Notes: generated from the sequence alone by a model not told the origin. 64,000 bases of DNA from Orthonyx spaldingii (GCA_013397795.1 VZTJ01000579.1:173184-237183); one strand, 5' to 3'. Positions 11,031-25,055 are shown, counted from the first letter of the stretch. Numbers and translations are program-made.

Positions 11031-13000
11031 GTAAGGAAAACTTAAAAAAAAAATACATTAAAAAAATCATAATGGATTACAAATATTCTGAAGAACTTTT
11101 AATCATTCTTATGGACAGATAATTCTGCATAAAACACTTCAGCACACGTGCTAATGTGCCTTCTTTGTCATTCTCCAAGGGCTGAACATAGTAAATGAAT
11201 TTTATAAATACTGCTAAAAGGTTTTGAATTTTACTGATTATTATGATAAATAGCTTTCACCATGAGACAGAAAATTGAAATCTAAACCAAAAAACCCCCA
11301 CTAATAGGGGTCTATAGAATGTCAGATAATTAAAGTAATAAATCAAGAAAGGGATACTTATTCATAACATTTTCTGCATCATTAGTCAGTAAGTAGTTTT
11401 GAATGTGTTTTTTTCATCTATCAACCATCCCTTCCATAGTTCTTTGTGCACTTGCAGTCTTGAGTGAAGAGGTAGCAAAACTTTCTGAAACTTTTAATTC
11501 AGCCACAGAACAGTGATGCTGCACCCTGACGCAGGTGATGCGGGCGGAGGGTGACCCAGAGGAGACCCCCAGGCTGGTGAGACACTCTCAGCCCTTCTCC
11601 TGGCTGATGGTGTCTTTCTGAGGAGGGTGGGTGCTTCTGTGCTGCAATGCAGCAGGGATGGAGGGGCTCAGTCAGGGCTCAGGGCTGCTCTCTTTTTATC
11701 CCTGCTTCATGAAACCCGTCAGGGTCCCTGGTTTCTCTCTGCCTTTGTGCTGTCACCTGTGATATGGTGAAATGCTTGTGCTTTTTTGGCAAGGGTGTGC
11801 TGACACCGGGAGAAAGGGAGTGGAGGTGCAGAGCTGGCTGCACTCTCTCTGCTTGTCAGAGGAGTCATACAGCAGACCCTGTGCCCTCAGCCTTTCTCTC
11901 CAGAAAATGCCAAAACAATCTCAGGGAAGAAAAGCTTCCTTTATCTCACTGTGGTGGCTTAAGTGCTGTCTCTTCTTGAGAAAGTCAAGAACAGAGAAGA
12001 AAAATCTTGTTTCTCAGGGTCTGGAGTTGATAGAGGCACCAGGGATTCCTGACATGGGTTTGCTCCATGCGAGTCGTGTCTGGGGGTGTTTGGTGTGGTC
12101 CCGCAGTGTGTCCCCCCATCCTGTCCTTGGGGTCTGCAGGGTGATTTCTAGCATCTAGGGACGTGGCAGGACAGGCTCAGCCTGTAAGCTGATGGAGGTG
12201 GTGGTGGTGCTCCCTCCTGTGCCTGCTTCCACACAGCCTTGGACACTCACAGTACCCCAAGGACAGAGTGTGCTGTGCCATCTGGCACCTCCAGACTGCC
12301 GTAGGCTGTTGATGAGTGACCACCCTCGCTGGACACAACACCACCCTTTTCTGAGGGCTCTTCCAAAGCAAAATGCATTTAGGTCATATTTTGGGGAACC
12401 TCGGGGTCTTTCAGTTGTCCATCCTTGGGCAACCCCAGCTGTGCAAGGTGCACTGGTCTCCGCTGGCCAGAGGTTAGTGACATGGTCTAACAGGATGTAG
12501 ACAGCACACCTAGCACGGCAAGTGCAGGTTGCTCTGCTCCTGGGAGGTTCCTGTCCCGGGAACCCTCTTGGGGCTGCTCCTCTCTGCATGACTGTGTTCC
12601 CAGCAAGCTCTGTCCACCTCACTGGTGACTTGGGCTGCTGTGTCACTGGAAAGTCTCTGCTGTCCCCAGCAAGAAGCTTTTCCACTGAGCCTCGTGTGAG
12701 TTGGGGTGTCTGAATGCTAAGGAGAAGCATCTCCCATCCCACAGCACACAGACCCCACCCCTTGTGATGGGGGCAATAGCTGACCATGCCTCTGCTCTCA
12801 CCCCTGCACTGGGCTGCTGTGGCATGCTGCAGGATTGGACCGGGCATGGCTGGGCTGGGTAAGGCCTCCTCCCTAGCCAGAGGGGCCACAATGGCCAGCT
12901 GAGCCCCAGCCCACCTCTGTCATGCCGTGGGGGCTGGTGACTTTCGGGAAATCTGGTGCCTGTGTTGTCCTGTGACTGACTGCCTGTCCTTGCCTTGCAG
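11031..13000 (+). other. PAX5: PAX5 intron 4
   Basis: This is a short 1970-bp intron. The first 450 bp is AT-rich and repeat-free and may be conserved. The remainder is GC-rich with long antisense open frames (for example 12155-12889) that have no recognisable domain and are not called as genes. Confidence 0.9.
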
Positions 13001-13129
13001 CCTCCACGGGATCTGTCACCCAGGTGTCATCTGTCACCACTGACTCTGCTGGCTCGTCCTACTCCATTAGTGGGATCCTGGGAATTGCTTCCCCCAGCAC
13101 CGAGAGCAACAAGCGCAAGCGGGATGAAG
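13001..13129 (+). CDS. PAX5: PAX5 exon 5: octapeptide (Groucho-binding) and basic nuclear-localisation cluster
   Basis: This 129-bp exon is in phase at both ends (phase 1-1). It encodes a Ser/Thr-rich linker, then the octapeptide YSISGILG at 13060-13083, then the basic stretch NKRKRDE at 13108-13128. In the PAX2/5/8 family the octapeptide recruits Groucho/TLE corepressors, and the basic cluster serves nuclear import. The acceptor is strong (gtccttgccttgcag). The donor is GAAG|gtagca, which departs from consensus at +4, +5 and +6 and sits in front of a 30-kb intron. Relative to the human protein I remember there are about six substitutions here (for example Ala for Val at the exon 4/5 junction), all outside the octapeptide and basic cluster. 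Confidence 0.96.
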
Positions 13130-16100
13130 GTAGCAGGAGCTGTTTTCTGGGAGGGGGTGTGCATGGCTGCACAGCCAGAGGGGTGGGTCGGGGCTGGGGC
13201 AGGTGCTGTGTGTTTGTGATGTGATGGTGCTGTGGACATCCCGTCGCTGTTAACTGCAGTGCAGTTTGGTTCTGTTTCAGCTGGACTTTGCCAAGGTCAC
13301 AGGCAAGCCAGGGACCATCAGAGTGACCCAGTGGCCAGGAGCAGGGCCTTGTCGAGGTGTTTCAGAAAGCTGTGGCAGTGTGTCAGTTTTGAGCCAGTCC
13401 ATCCTCCAAACTGTGGAACTTTTCCCTCCTGCCAATGCATAGGGAAAGAGACACTATTGTGTTGACTCTGTGGCTACCTGAAATAGGGAATATCTGCAAA
13501 GTGACAGAAAATTAACTGCAGAGACATCTGCTGTGCTGCTTCTCTCAGGACTTTCTTCACCAGGGACATTTGTCAGTCTTGGAGAGTGAAAGTAAGCACA
13601 GTCTGGTGGGGGTTGGATGTTGCTGATACACTCCTCAGATCCACAAGGTGTATGGTCCTGTTTTGTTCTGCATCCTACTGAAAACAATGTTTTGGAGAGA
13701 AGGGCACCAGAGATGGAGTAGAAGATAAAAGAGGAGAAATTCTGTGTTGTTGCCTTATTAAAATACCTTTTGTTTAGAGCATTACTTTCACTCTGGAAGA
13801 ACCTACAGAGAGAAGCTGAGGCCGTGGCTGTGGGCACAATTTGTGCAGCAGAGGGGACATCAGAACTGTAGTGGGGCTTTTTCAGCTCCTCCTGCTGGTG
13901 CAGGTCCAGATCCCTGCACTGCCCCCATTGTCCCTTGCTGTCCTACCCCTCCTGGATGGAGGGAGCAGTGGGGGCATGGGCTGAAGCCGTAGTGGCACCC
14001 CCCAACCTGCCCCCCATCCCCTGGGGGAAACGCAGCTGAAATCAGCAGCCTGATGCATGAGCTGTACAAACAGGGTCATGTGCCCGTGCATCCTTTAGTG
14101 GAAACACATTGATCAGGTTGCAGAGCAGACCCAGATCTACTGAACTGTGAGAAAATTTGCAAGAGGTTGGTGGGGCCAATTTCAGCCACATGGGAACTAA
14201 TCTGGTGGTGGGAGTATAAAACTCCTTGTGTTCAGGTTCTTGCTAAGTACATCATCATTACTTAACTCTGTATTTGTACACCTGATATTTTTTTCTAAGT
14301 CCAGGTCATACACGCGTAGTTAAATATATACATTGTAGCAGGTAGGGTGGAAGTTTTTTATTTTATCAGCCAGGTCAGGAGAGAGGCTGTCTGTATTGAC
14401 ACAGGGCTCCTGTGCCACAGAGCCATTTTTGGGGTGCCTGTGAGAAGACTGCTTTAATTGCAGAGAAAAGGATCAAGTGTTTCCTTGAAAAGCAAAAGCA
14501 GTTCCAGAAGTAGAGCTGAGAACCTTCTCAGCTTTTTTCAGTTCACATTCAGAAATGAGCATGTGATAGCTAAAGCAACCCCCACCAGTTTGGCAGGATG
14601 AGTCACGGAGTTTGAGCTCCTAAGCTGGACAATAATGCTGACCTCAGCAGGCTGTTTAAACTGCTTTTATAATAGGCTCAGGGCTGCAGGTTTGGAGAGG
14701 CACGGTCAGGTACTTCAACATCCTTGTCTGTTGGGGGGATCCTTAAGAGCATCCATAACGTGTTCCCTGTCCTGCTTAGCACAAGGTCCTTCTGGATGGG
14801 TGTGGGTGGGTGCATTGTGCCCATGGAGGTGTCCCAAGGCTCTGTATCTCCTATACCTTCCTCTGATGTGAAAAGGAGAAGCACATCACCTAATTATGGC
14901 CTGTATTATGATGTAGATGTAAATTTAGCTATTTCCCGACTTTAGAGAGGCTCTCTCCGCAGAAAGCCCCTCGCATTGTGTCCTTTCTCTGTAGCTGCTG
15001 GAAGGTGAGTGCCTGCTGCTCTGCCTCCCTGCACACATTTCCAGGAACCACTGGCTGTACAGTGCTGTCCAGACATCCTGGTCACCCTCGGCCTGGGGGT
15101 GAGGTGGGGCGGGCTTGCCCTTCCAGCTGCACTGAGCCCTTGATATGATTCATTAACCAGTTTTGTTCCTCTCACTCTTGACATTTTTTTAGCAGATGTC
15201 ACCAGTCTTTAGCCCAGTGGGGAGCTTGCTGGGTAGCAACAGGGGCAAACCAAATCAGACAGTCTTTATTGGTTTATATAGCTGAAGGTGTCATTTTTTC
15301 CCCCTGTTGCAATATGGACTTGAAGCAGATGTGCCTTCGTGGGGGATCAGTTTCTCTCACTTTTGGTTAAAGGACATGCTACTGGAGACTGACACGAGGA
15401 GCAGGCTGTTCTGTAATGAGGCAGAGCGATACAGGCGGCTGCTGCAGCTCCCAGCAGTGGAGGATGCCTTGCTGTTCTGCCTGCAGATTGCCTCCTCAGG
15501 TGCAGTGCCTGCAAGTTTGCCCAGCCCTACAGCTCAGGGAAGGGCTGTAGAGGTGCAGGTGGGTGACAGGGATGCACAGAGTGGCCATGGTGGGGGTGCC
15601 TGCTCTCGATGGCATCTGTTTTAGGGCAGCAAGACCCCAAGTCAGAGCAAGATGGATGCTCCTTGCAATGCTGACAGCCAGCATTTGTGTAGGGGCTGGT
15701 TTCACTGCACTACCAGCAGCTGGTCGGGTGAGCGGTGGTGGTCTCATGATGGACACCTGGCATATTTTACGAAGTGCTGAGCATCCCCTGTCTGGAAGTC
15801 AAAGCTCTCTGAGGTGGGGTTAAATAATCCTTGTTGAGCACTGAGAAGAGGGCAAAAGAGACTTTTGTCCACAGGTGGGTGCGTAGGAGGCTAGGGCCAC
15901 ATATGGTGCTCAGGACTTGTTTTGTGGATGAAGGAGGTTGCTGGGCCCTAAGTGCTCTGGAGGATTCTCTGAGGAAGAAGGGCCAGTACACAGCAAGGCA
16001 GAGCCCACCCCTCCTTCTCCTTTCACTCCTGTCTTTGCTAGCCCTGGTCTCCACCCTGCAGAGCTGTGCAGGTGTGGAAGAGATGTCAGAAGGGCTTGCA

Positions 16101-16989
16101 CCTAAGCATGAGCACAACACCTGCTGTGTTTGTGCTGTGCCAGCTGAGAGTGATCCTGGAGAAAGCATGCATGCTTGAGGCATGGGATGTGCTTCTCATC
16201 TGGGATGTCCTTGTGAGCTGGGGCTGTCTCAAGGGGAGAGCAACATCCCTCCACCAAAGGACTTCTGCATCTCAAAGAGCCCAGAGCTGTGCTCTATTGG
16301 AATCCTGTTGTGCCTGCTGGTCCTTTCCAAGAGTGCTCACAGGGCAAGGGGAGTGTGTGCGGGTGATGCTGGCTGCCTCGGGGACATGCTGGGTGTAGCT
16401 GTGTTGCACCTTGTGCAGAGCCCTCTGCTTGCTGGTCTGCAGAGGGCTTGAGCTGCTGAGTCTGAGCACGTCTGTATGCCTGCCTTTGGTGCAGGCAGCT
16501 GTGTTTGTGCTCTGCTGCAGCTGTGGATACTATCAGGACTGGCCTGAGGCTGGGGGAAGAATCTTGTGCCCATACTCTTGCAAAGAGTGACTGACTGCCA
16601 GTGGGTTTATGAACAGAGCTGGAAGACTTACAAGAATCTCCATTCTTGTGGCTCCTCCTTATTTTATGCAAAACACTAAGTATATGCCCACAGGGTAATA
16701 ATGCCCTTTTGGAGTAAATGCTGCAGGTTGTGTTGGGGTGTGAGTACCTGACCTTCCAGAAGTATGCTTGTGCCTTCACTTCTGACGCAGAAATGTGCAG
16801 AAATCTTTAATACTGGCAGGTAATAGGGGCAGCAGGTGAACATAAACAGCAGCTAAGCCAGTCTGAAATCTGTTTGCATATAGTAGTTTCTCTGGAATTC
16901 CAGGATGCCTGTTGTATCCCTAATATTATTTGTATGCTACTAAAATAGAAACTGTCAATGGGTCCAAATGTCATGTGGCCCATCCTGCT

Positions 16990-17050
16990 AGAATCATAGA
17001 ATATCCTGAGCTGAAAGGGACCTGAAAGGACCATCAAAGTCCAACTCGTG
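16990..17050 (-). mobile_element. CR1 LINE 3' tail fragment
   Basis: About 60 bp beginning GAATCATAGAATATCCTGAG, then GGGACC and CATCAAAGTCCAACTC. This is the complement of a CR1 3' end, so the element lies on the minus strand and is extremely 5' truncated. Confidence 0.85.
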
Positions 17051-20000
17051 GAAAAAAAAAGAAAAGCAAAACCAAAAACTCACTATAGGGTTATCACTGC
17101 CCTGGCACAATGTTATAGTGTGCGAGCTGGCACCCTTTCAGTCAGTGTCTGCTAATGCACAGAGCTGGCACAGAGGGGCATCATGTCACTGTTCAGCTCA
17201 GGTGCAGCCATGGTGGCACAGAGGACAATCTGTTTCCTCGCAGGGACATGAGCTGTGTTAGACCAGTGAGCAGGTGTGCTTCCCTGTTATAGATGCAGCT
17301 GGTTAGAACAAAATACTCTGTGCAACCATAAGAGCCTGGTGGCAAACTGTCTGTGGCCTGGTCTGCCCAAATTCAGCAGGATGTCCTTAACAAAGTGCCA
17401 CACAGGATGCAAGTGCCTGCTCCCCTCCTGCCCCTCCTTGCTGCAGGAGAGGTTAGGCAGATTTAGATACCTGCACCAAAGAGCTGCAGAGTTCATATGT
17501 CAAATTCAGTACTAACAGAGACTTCTCAGCAGTGGAGGAGTTTGGGGAATTGGAAGCAGTGTGGCAGGAAACTTCCACTTGTACCAGTTGTTTTGTTTCC
17601 ATTCTCACCAACTATAATCCAACTGTCAGCAACTGGTGTGATGATGTAAGTGCTGGTGCTTTCTCTCCTCCACAGAACTCTTTGAGAAATGCCTTTAATC
17701 CCAGACATGGTGTGCTCCCAGGAGTTTGGGTCACAGCCTTCTGTCTGAGAGAATAGGCCTCCAAGAGGGGTCGGGACGCTAATAGAAATGAGAAGGAAAC
17801 AAGAGGGGTTGCACACAATGGTGGGTGCAATCCAATGTCTTACAGAACCATCCCGTTTTACAATCACTATGATTTCATGAAGGGATGCCCTGGGTTAGGC
17901 ATGTCTGGGTATCCAGGCAAGTGCTGACCTGTGCACTGAAGCTGATCCTGTCACTGGATATTTCCAGTGACACCAGCACCGTGGCCACTGCTGAGATCAG
18001 CTGGAGAAGTGCTTGGCAGTGACAAAGGTGGACAAGAGCTTGCCAAGTCAGTGACATGTCTGGGGACAGAGAGACCGAGAAAAGCAAAGCATACAACTAA
18101 GTATGAGTGAGAGTTTCTGTATTTTGTGTCTTTCCTCCACACCAGGCCCATGAGCTAAGTTTTCCCAGAGGAACAGAAACAAGAAGCTGCACTCACATGT
18201 AGGCAGAGGTTTGAAGGGCTGTGGGCACAAATGTCTTAGGGACTGCATGAGAGGGTCAGTCACCTCCAAAGGGAGCCCAGCATGGAGTAGATGCTGTCAG
18301 GTTCTTCTGTCATCTCCTCTTGTGGTCAAGGGACAATGTGCCAAGATATCAACCCTAGGAGGCTGCTGGAAAGGCTTGTAAAGTATTTTTTCTGCTTTTG
18401 TCTTAAGTCCACTTCTTTAAAAGTTGAGCACCAGAACCACAGCTGGTGCTAAGCTTTTTCCAGAGCAGTCAGGTGCGATGTTCACGTCTCTGTGCCTACC
18501 TGAGGTTGTGCCATGACTTGCAGTGTGTACATGTGGCAGGTGGATAGTGTCCAGGGGCGTTCTGCTGCTCTGTCTCCTTGTGGTGGAGACAAACACATGC
18601 CTGTTCTGCCCTCTCGGTGCCAGTGTCCTGTCTATGACAGCAGACAGCTCCCACCTCATCACTGAGCTCTGTGCCATGGCAAAGCCCTGGGTGGTGAGAG
18701 CTGCTGTACCAGCCTGCAGCTCCCTGAAGGGCCCAGGGATATCAGGAGAGGCCTACCAGTCATGAAGTTAGTCATGAGTGTGTAAACCCCTCTTTCCAGC
18801 TATGACTTTCCAAATTTTCATAGAAGTAAAGTAGATCTTACTGTAGGTACCCTGGTAATAGAGATACTACTGCATCAAATAACAGAATCTGAGGGCTAGA
18901 ATGTGGGACTCCTCCATCCAGTCAGACAGCCCTCTTCCTGGATGGCTCTGTGTGTATTCTCAGGGTCCTGCTCATCCCAGGACACCTCTAGTGTGCATAT
19001 GCGCTGGTGTAAAAACCCTTTTCCCTTCCTGAGAAGGGGTGGGTTCTCCACCCACCCCAGATTTATTCTTTGTGGTTTCCTGGGTCGGTTTAGGCACTTT
19101 TGGCTTGGGGTGCTTAAGCATTCCCATCGGGGAGGACTTGCTGAGTGAGGGGTCATGGTGCTGAGCTAGGAGTGTGGGTGGTGACAGAGCCCACAGAGGT
19201 GTTTGTACTGCCTGCCCACACTCTCAGCATCAGCAGGAGAAAAACACATTGCAGCCAGCAGGTGATGGAATTCAGTGCATAAATTAACCACTGGTGAGGA
19301 CTGGTGTTGACATAAGTCCCTATTACTCTGCTCACCTCAGACAGTGACTGGAGCCTGATGGTGTTGGGGATTGATGGTATCTTCTCCAGCTCTTTCTTGG
19401 GGTCCTTTGCACCATGCAAGTGGTGTGCAAAGGACCAATTTGGGAATCTTACCTGCAAGGGAATCAGTTAAAAGCAGAAAAACAGTGAGGGTAAAAAAGC
19501 AGGAAGTTGTGGAGAGAGAGAAAAAATCACCTGCCAATAGAAACTTCAAGTTTATTATGTCAAAGGACTTAAGTGTCTGTCTGCGCAGTGGTGAGTAGGA
19601 AGGGACAGACAGAGAGACTTCCCGAAGGGAGTGGGAAGGGGACTGACTGTGCCTCCTGGCTCTATCACACTGCTGGGGAGTACCTGGGATGCAAAGACCC
19701 CACTGCCGAGTCAGCAACAGCTGGACAGAGGCAGTGGGAAAATGCAGGAAAATCAGAAAACAAACTCTTTACTGCAGGCAATCAGGTGAAACAGGTGGAG
19801 ACATCCAAGCCCACACGGAAGTGAAAGAGAAAGAAAACCCCTCCAGAATGCTCAAGGAAGAGCTGGAGTTTACTTTAATAATTTCTAGCCCCACTTTGGC
19901 AGCGCTTACTCACTGGAGTTGTCTTTGCTCCAAGGAATAAGTCCAGTGACTACAATGAGATGAAGCTTTTGAAGGGAATGAGGTTTCTCAGGGTTGGCAA

Positions 20001-20417
20001 GTACTGATCTGAATTTCTCCTGCTGATATAGACGGTCCTTTGTGTTCAGGGTGCCATTCCCGGGGTTGCAGAGCGGGTTAGGCTGTTTTGTCCCATCATT
20101 TCTGTGTCTCCTCAGAAGAGGTAGTTTTCTCTCACCAGACAGACACCCACATTATCATTTTAAATAGAATTTGATGTGGACTTTGATATAACATTGCAAT
20201 GATGGCTTCATCTGTGCTATATCCAAAGTGATCTATTTTTGGTGGAGGTTTTATTTATTTTTTTAACATTTTATTGGAAGCTTGTTTTTCAGTTTTTGGA
20301 CATAATTTCTGAGAACACTTGGAGTTTTCGTTCAGTTTTTGCATTTGCCTTTTGTGTACCTTACATGGCCTATTCTGAACGTGCTGAAGTGGCAGCAGGC
20401 TCTGGCCATGCTGGTAA

Positions 20418-20540
20418 TTTGACACCAGAAGTGATGATGTAACTCATGGATGATGTACTGACACCAGCAGAGATGGTGTCACCTGTGGATGATATTGATT
20501 TGACATCAGCAGTGATGGTGTCACACATAGATGGTGGTGG
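20418..20540. repeat. Minisatellite, about three copies of a 39-42 bp unit
   Basis: GACACCAG recurs at 20421 and 20460, and GACATCAG at 20502. Each is followed by a GATGRTGT block and a GGATGAT-like block. The copies are diverged, so the array looks old. Confidence 0.75.
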
Positions 20541-21943
20541 ATGTTCGGAGGAGGAGTTTGACTGCCCCAGGGCATAAAAATTAAACCCTTGAGTGTTTCA
20601 AGAACCACCCTGCATATCTGGGCTTATTGGTGCTGATTCAGCCATTCCAGACACTAACATGAGCAGCTTAGCTGGCACATGATTTCTGTTTGAAATTTCA
20701 TTCCTCATGAAATTCTAGGGAAAAAAGAATAAATGTAGGTCAGCTCAGGTCTCCACTACAGCAGTATTAAAATAATGTAGTCTCAGTTTTTGCATGTCTA
20801 AACCAACGCAAATGAAGCAAAAAGCCACTTCAGCCTCCAAACCGAGCTGTTCTGGTGTTTGAGAGCGATGTGTTCACCTGAGCTCTGCTCAGGCAGGACA
20901 GTATTCTGGGGAGGGAAGGACCAGGCTCTGCCCAGCCAGGTGATAGAGCCTGTGGGCTGAGATTCTCCTGGTGCAGCCTTCAGTGCTGTCAGGCAGTGGA
21001 GCATTCCATGTTCTTCACTGCCAGTGTGCGCCCCAGCTTCCCTGTGACGCCCGGAGCTGCTGGCGTGCTGAAAGTCTGGCTTTGCCAGCATCCCTGCGCT
21101 CCGGGGTTCTGCTGCCAGCTCAGGACCTCTGTGGGAGCCCTGTGGACAGGGGCACGGCCGGATGGAAGGCAGTGGCTGGCGGGCAGCTGTCCTCAGATGA
21201 GGATGTCTCCATGCCTCGTGTCTGAGGGGTTTGAGGGATGGGCTGGTTCTGCCCTGGCCATCAGCGACGCTCACCTGTTCCCAGCTCAGCACAGGAAAAC
21301 TCCCTGCCAGCACAGCTGCCCTTTCCGAGCTAGCAGGTTACCAGCTGTCGTGTGTGCACATCAAGCATGTTTGTCACTTTTCTCCTAATGCAGTCCCCAG
21401 GGCCCCTATTTTCTAGAGAGCTCTCCTCTGGCTCTGAGGTGAAGACCTGCCAGTTTGCCACTGGCTTCAGTGGAGCAGGGATTTTCTCAGAGCTATGTTA
21501 ATGAAAAGCCCAGACTTCCACCACTCCTTACAGGCCTGCTGTAGCTCCAGCTGTTCTCATCAGGAGCTGTCGACTGCTAGATGCTTTTCAAGGAACAATC
21601 TCTTCATATAGATTTAGCTAAAATTCAGTTTAAGGGCAGGTGACTTGTCAAATCATCCTGATGGTGCCAGTACTGGGGCTGGCCAGGATTCTTTTGTGGG
21701 AATGCATTTATGAGAGAAGACGCAGTTTTGTGGGAAAGCAGGACTTGTCAATTTTGATGGATGTTTGTTATAAATGCTAATATAAAATAAGTAGAAAAGT
21801 TATGAATGAGATGAATAATTCTGATTTATCAAGAAATCGGTAGAATCCAGAGAGGAGGAAATGCTGAGGTGGAGTCACAACACATGTATGTACTTAGGTG
21901 CCTGTACAGAGCATGTATTTATGTGTCTCTAATGCATCTATCA

Positions 21944-21974
21944 CATATATATATATATATCTAGAGAGAGAGAG
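21944..21974. repeat. (AT)n then (AG)n dinucleotide repeat
   Basis: About eight AT units are followed directly by a short AG run. Confidence 0.85.
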
Positions 21975-23888
21975 GTGGTAAAAGTTTTGCTGTACAATGG
22001 ATAAATTATATTACTCACAAACTTTCAGATTTCGTTCTCTACCTTTAAAATGATGATAGTGAACTCTGAGAGGTCTGAAGAACAAAATCAAGAAAAGATT
22101 GATTGGCTTTTTGGTGGTTAGTTTCCTTCACACGTCTTTCTTGAACAAGTTGTTTCTGTGAGAGGAGGGTCACACACTTCATATCATGATGTGTGATGCT
22201 GGATTTTTCCCTTTTTCCCTGTTTGTAGATCATCGCATCTCTTGGGTCAGCATACATCTGCAGTGTAAAAACACATGCTTGAATTTCAAACATGCTAGAG
22301 ATGAAGGGAGCTTAGGGGAGCTGCATAGCTCAGCCTTGTTTACCCTGGAAGAGAGAGATTTGGCCAGTTCCAGGTGGTGGTTGGAAAGAGGCAGGGGTTA
22401 TATTCCTCCATGTAAGGTCCAACACCAAGGCATTAAGTAAATGATTTGGCTCCTCTCTGGTCTCAGGAGCTCTCCAAGTACCATGTATTTCTGTGTCAGG
22501 CTTTCCCTGTGCCCCAGAAGCAGTAGTGGGTTTTCCATTGCCTCGTTCCATCTGTATTGTGGGATGACCATCAGGGTGGGGGTGTGGCTAAGCCAGGGTC
22601 TCCCTTCTCCCCCCAAGGGTGCTCCTGCCCCTAGGGAAGAAGCAAACAGTTTTGGAGGTAATGGCAGGTCAGCTGCCTTCTCCATGGCTGCACAAAATGC
22701 AGCCCTAGTACCAGGATTATCATGTAGGGACTGAAATCTGCTGCTGTCGCAGTTGGTTCAAGCAATTCAAGCTTACTGGGATTTTAAAGTCAGAATTATG
22801 TCTTTGGCTGAAATGAGAGCCTCCTGAAATCCTGAATGATAGTGGAAAACCACTTTTTCTGTTGGTGCTTTGGGAAGCTCTGGAGTTAATATTGTAAGCT
22901 GTAATTGCTGTTGTGGCCAATCGAGAAGTTCCCCATGAGCAGACAGAGCAAAAGCAGTGAGACGCAGAAAATGCAGGTGTCCTGAGACTGGCAGCTTTCT
23001 CCAGTTCAGTTTTTGTCTGCCATGTCCTTTGTGTGTGTTGTTTGCATTGAGGGTTGTTCATTGCTAGAGGTGGTTGTGCAGTATTGATTGAATCCTGCCC
23101 ATTTTGGCCTCTCCTTTTATTTGCAGAATAGTCCCGTTGGGGATTATCAGACTTGGTGCCTGCATTTTGCACTTTGTGTGGTTCTCAGCTAATTACATAA
23201 ATAGCTGGTCATACCGAGTCTGCAGGAGCCTTGGATTCATACCTGCAGGCTGTCTGTATTTCCTGGACGTGCCAGAACTTGAGAAGAGCCTCTACAAATT
23301 TGTCATGGCACAGTGATGAGGATATGGTAGAGCTTGGAGAGAGCTGTAGTGCTTACAGTAGGTGGGGGTTTCCTTGCTGAGTCTTGTGCTGGAGCACAAA
23401 CCTTGGGTCAGGGCTTGCTCTGCCTTGGGACTGCAGATGGACACAGGGAAGAGAGGTTTCTCAGTATGCATGCACTGGCTCAAGTGCAGCCAGCATGTGC
23501 AGGGCACAGGAATGTGCCATCAGCCCCTGGTGCTCAGGCTGTGTGTGTGCCCTGCAGCTCCTGAGGCACGGGCAGCCTGTGCTGGGGTTCTAGACATCCA
23601 GCAGTTCAGGCAGAGCAGCAACAACCATCAGTAGCAATCACCAAAATCTGTATTTTAGGGGGATTCAGATGTGCGGCAAAAAGCCAAGTCCCTATTTTTA
23701 TTCTTTTTTCACTTGAGAAGACTTTACAGATGGGAAAGGAAGGCCTAATTGGGAAAATCTAGACATGGGTGTCCCTACCTGCTCCAGTAGGACGTATGAG
23801 TCTGATAGATGAAATATTGCACTGGTGTTTTGCTGAACTTCCGCAACAAGACTGATTACAACTTGTTTCCCCCATTCCATATCCATAC

Positions 23889-23975
23889 GATCACAGAATG
23901 GTTTGAGTGGGAAGGACCCTTAGAGGCCATCTAGTTCAAGCCCCCTGCCATGGGCAGGAGGAACACCTTCAACTA
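23889..23975 (-). mobile_element. CR1 LINE 3' fragment
   Basis: TCACAGAATGGTTTGAGTGG, then GGAAGGACCCTTAGAGGCCATCTAG, and the CCCCCTGCCATGGGCAGG block. This is a typical reverse-complement CR1 3' end. Confidence 0.93.
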
Positions 23976-24954
23976 CACCTAGTATTCAACTAGATATTCA
24001 GCTAGACCTTTTCTGTTTTGCGTGTACTTCTGGGTAGTCTGCCCCAGGAGGTCTGACGTATGTTTCTCTGCACTCCAGCTCTTCTGTCATGACACGAGTG
24101 CACTCATGCCCCTGCACTCCGCCTATAACACTGGAGCAACCTTGCCTGAGCTTGGAGTCAGTTTTAGAGCCACGGCTTGCTGTCTCCATTTTCTTCCTGA
24201 GCTTTAGCTGGGGAGGTGCCTCCATAGCTTCTGCCTTGTTCTTGTGGGTTCTTGCTTCTGGGGCAGTGACTGTCCACATGATGGTGCCCATGACTTCAGA
24301 GATGGGAAGAGCAGTTGGTCTTCTGAAAGCAACCAAAGTCTTCTCTTCAGATGACTGTAAGATGTGAGTGTGGAGCTTGCCAGTGTTTTATCTCATCTGA
24401 GAATCTGCTAAGAGATACCTGTAGTCAACATATACCTATGGTAATTCCTGTAAGGTTATAACTCTAGCTGGAGGCTGATTTTCCTCTGCTGCTGGAGATG
24501 CATATTACAGGTGGAGGTTAGAAACCACCAAGGATTCTTGGCTGAGATGTCTCATGTTGAAAGGAAATCCAGTTAAAGTCTCCTATCAGCTGGGCACTGC
24601 TCTAGCTGATTTGAGCATGGCAAAAGAGATGTCTGCAGTGGAGGTCAGGGTATTGGAATTCTGTCAGGTATTAACATCGGTGAAACGTGATGATTTTCTG
24701 ATCACGTGGGCACTCCATCCTTTTAAAACTGGTTCCCTGTAGCTCTGTAATGGGGTGCTGGCTGCAATGAAACATTTGTAGGCTGCACCAGCTGCTCTCT
24801 CATTTTCTTTGGTCACAGACTGAGCAGGGATGTGTGTCCACCATTAGCACTTTATCTGTTTAGAAACTTCCTGCAGCTCTGTCATTGTGGTTCTCTGACA
24901 CCTTGCAAAATGGCACAGAGATGGGAAAAAGATGTCCCTCATAGGGCTTAAAAT

Positions 24955-25055
24955 CAGAGAATCTCAGAATGGTTTGGTTTGGAAGGGACCTTTAAAGGCC
25001 GTCTAGTCTGACCCCTCTGCCATGGGCAGGGACACCTTCCACTAGACCAGGACTT
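24955..25055 (-). mobile_element. CR1 LINE 3' fragment
   Basis: It carries AGAATGGTTTGGTTTGGAAG, then the GGGACCTTTAAAGGCC block and TGCCATGGGCAGGGACACCT. It is the reverse complement of a CR1 3' end, about 1 kb from the previous fragment and in the same orientation. Confidence 0.93.

Noticed and set aside
12155..12889. 244-codon minus-strand open frame in intron 4
   Set aside because: GC-rich, stop-poor sequence with no recognisable domain; composition explains it.
18170..18179. GGAACAGAAA, a match to the PU.1/IRF composite motif in intron 5
   Set aside because: A single 8-base-specific match is expected about twice in 64 kb by chance, and the surroundings do not look conserved.
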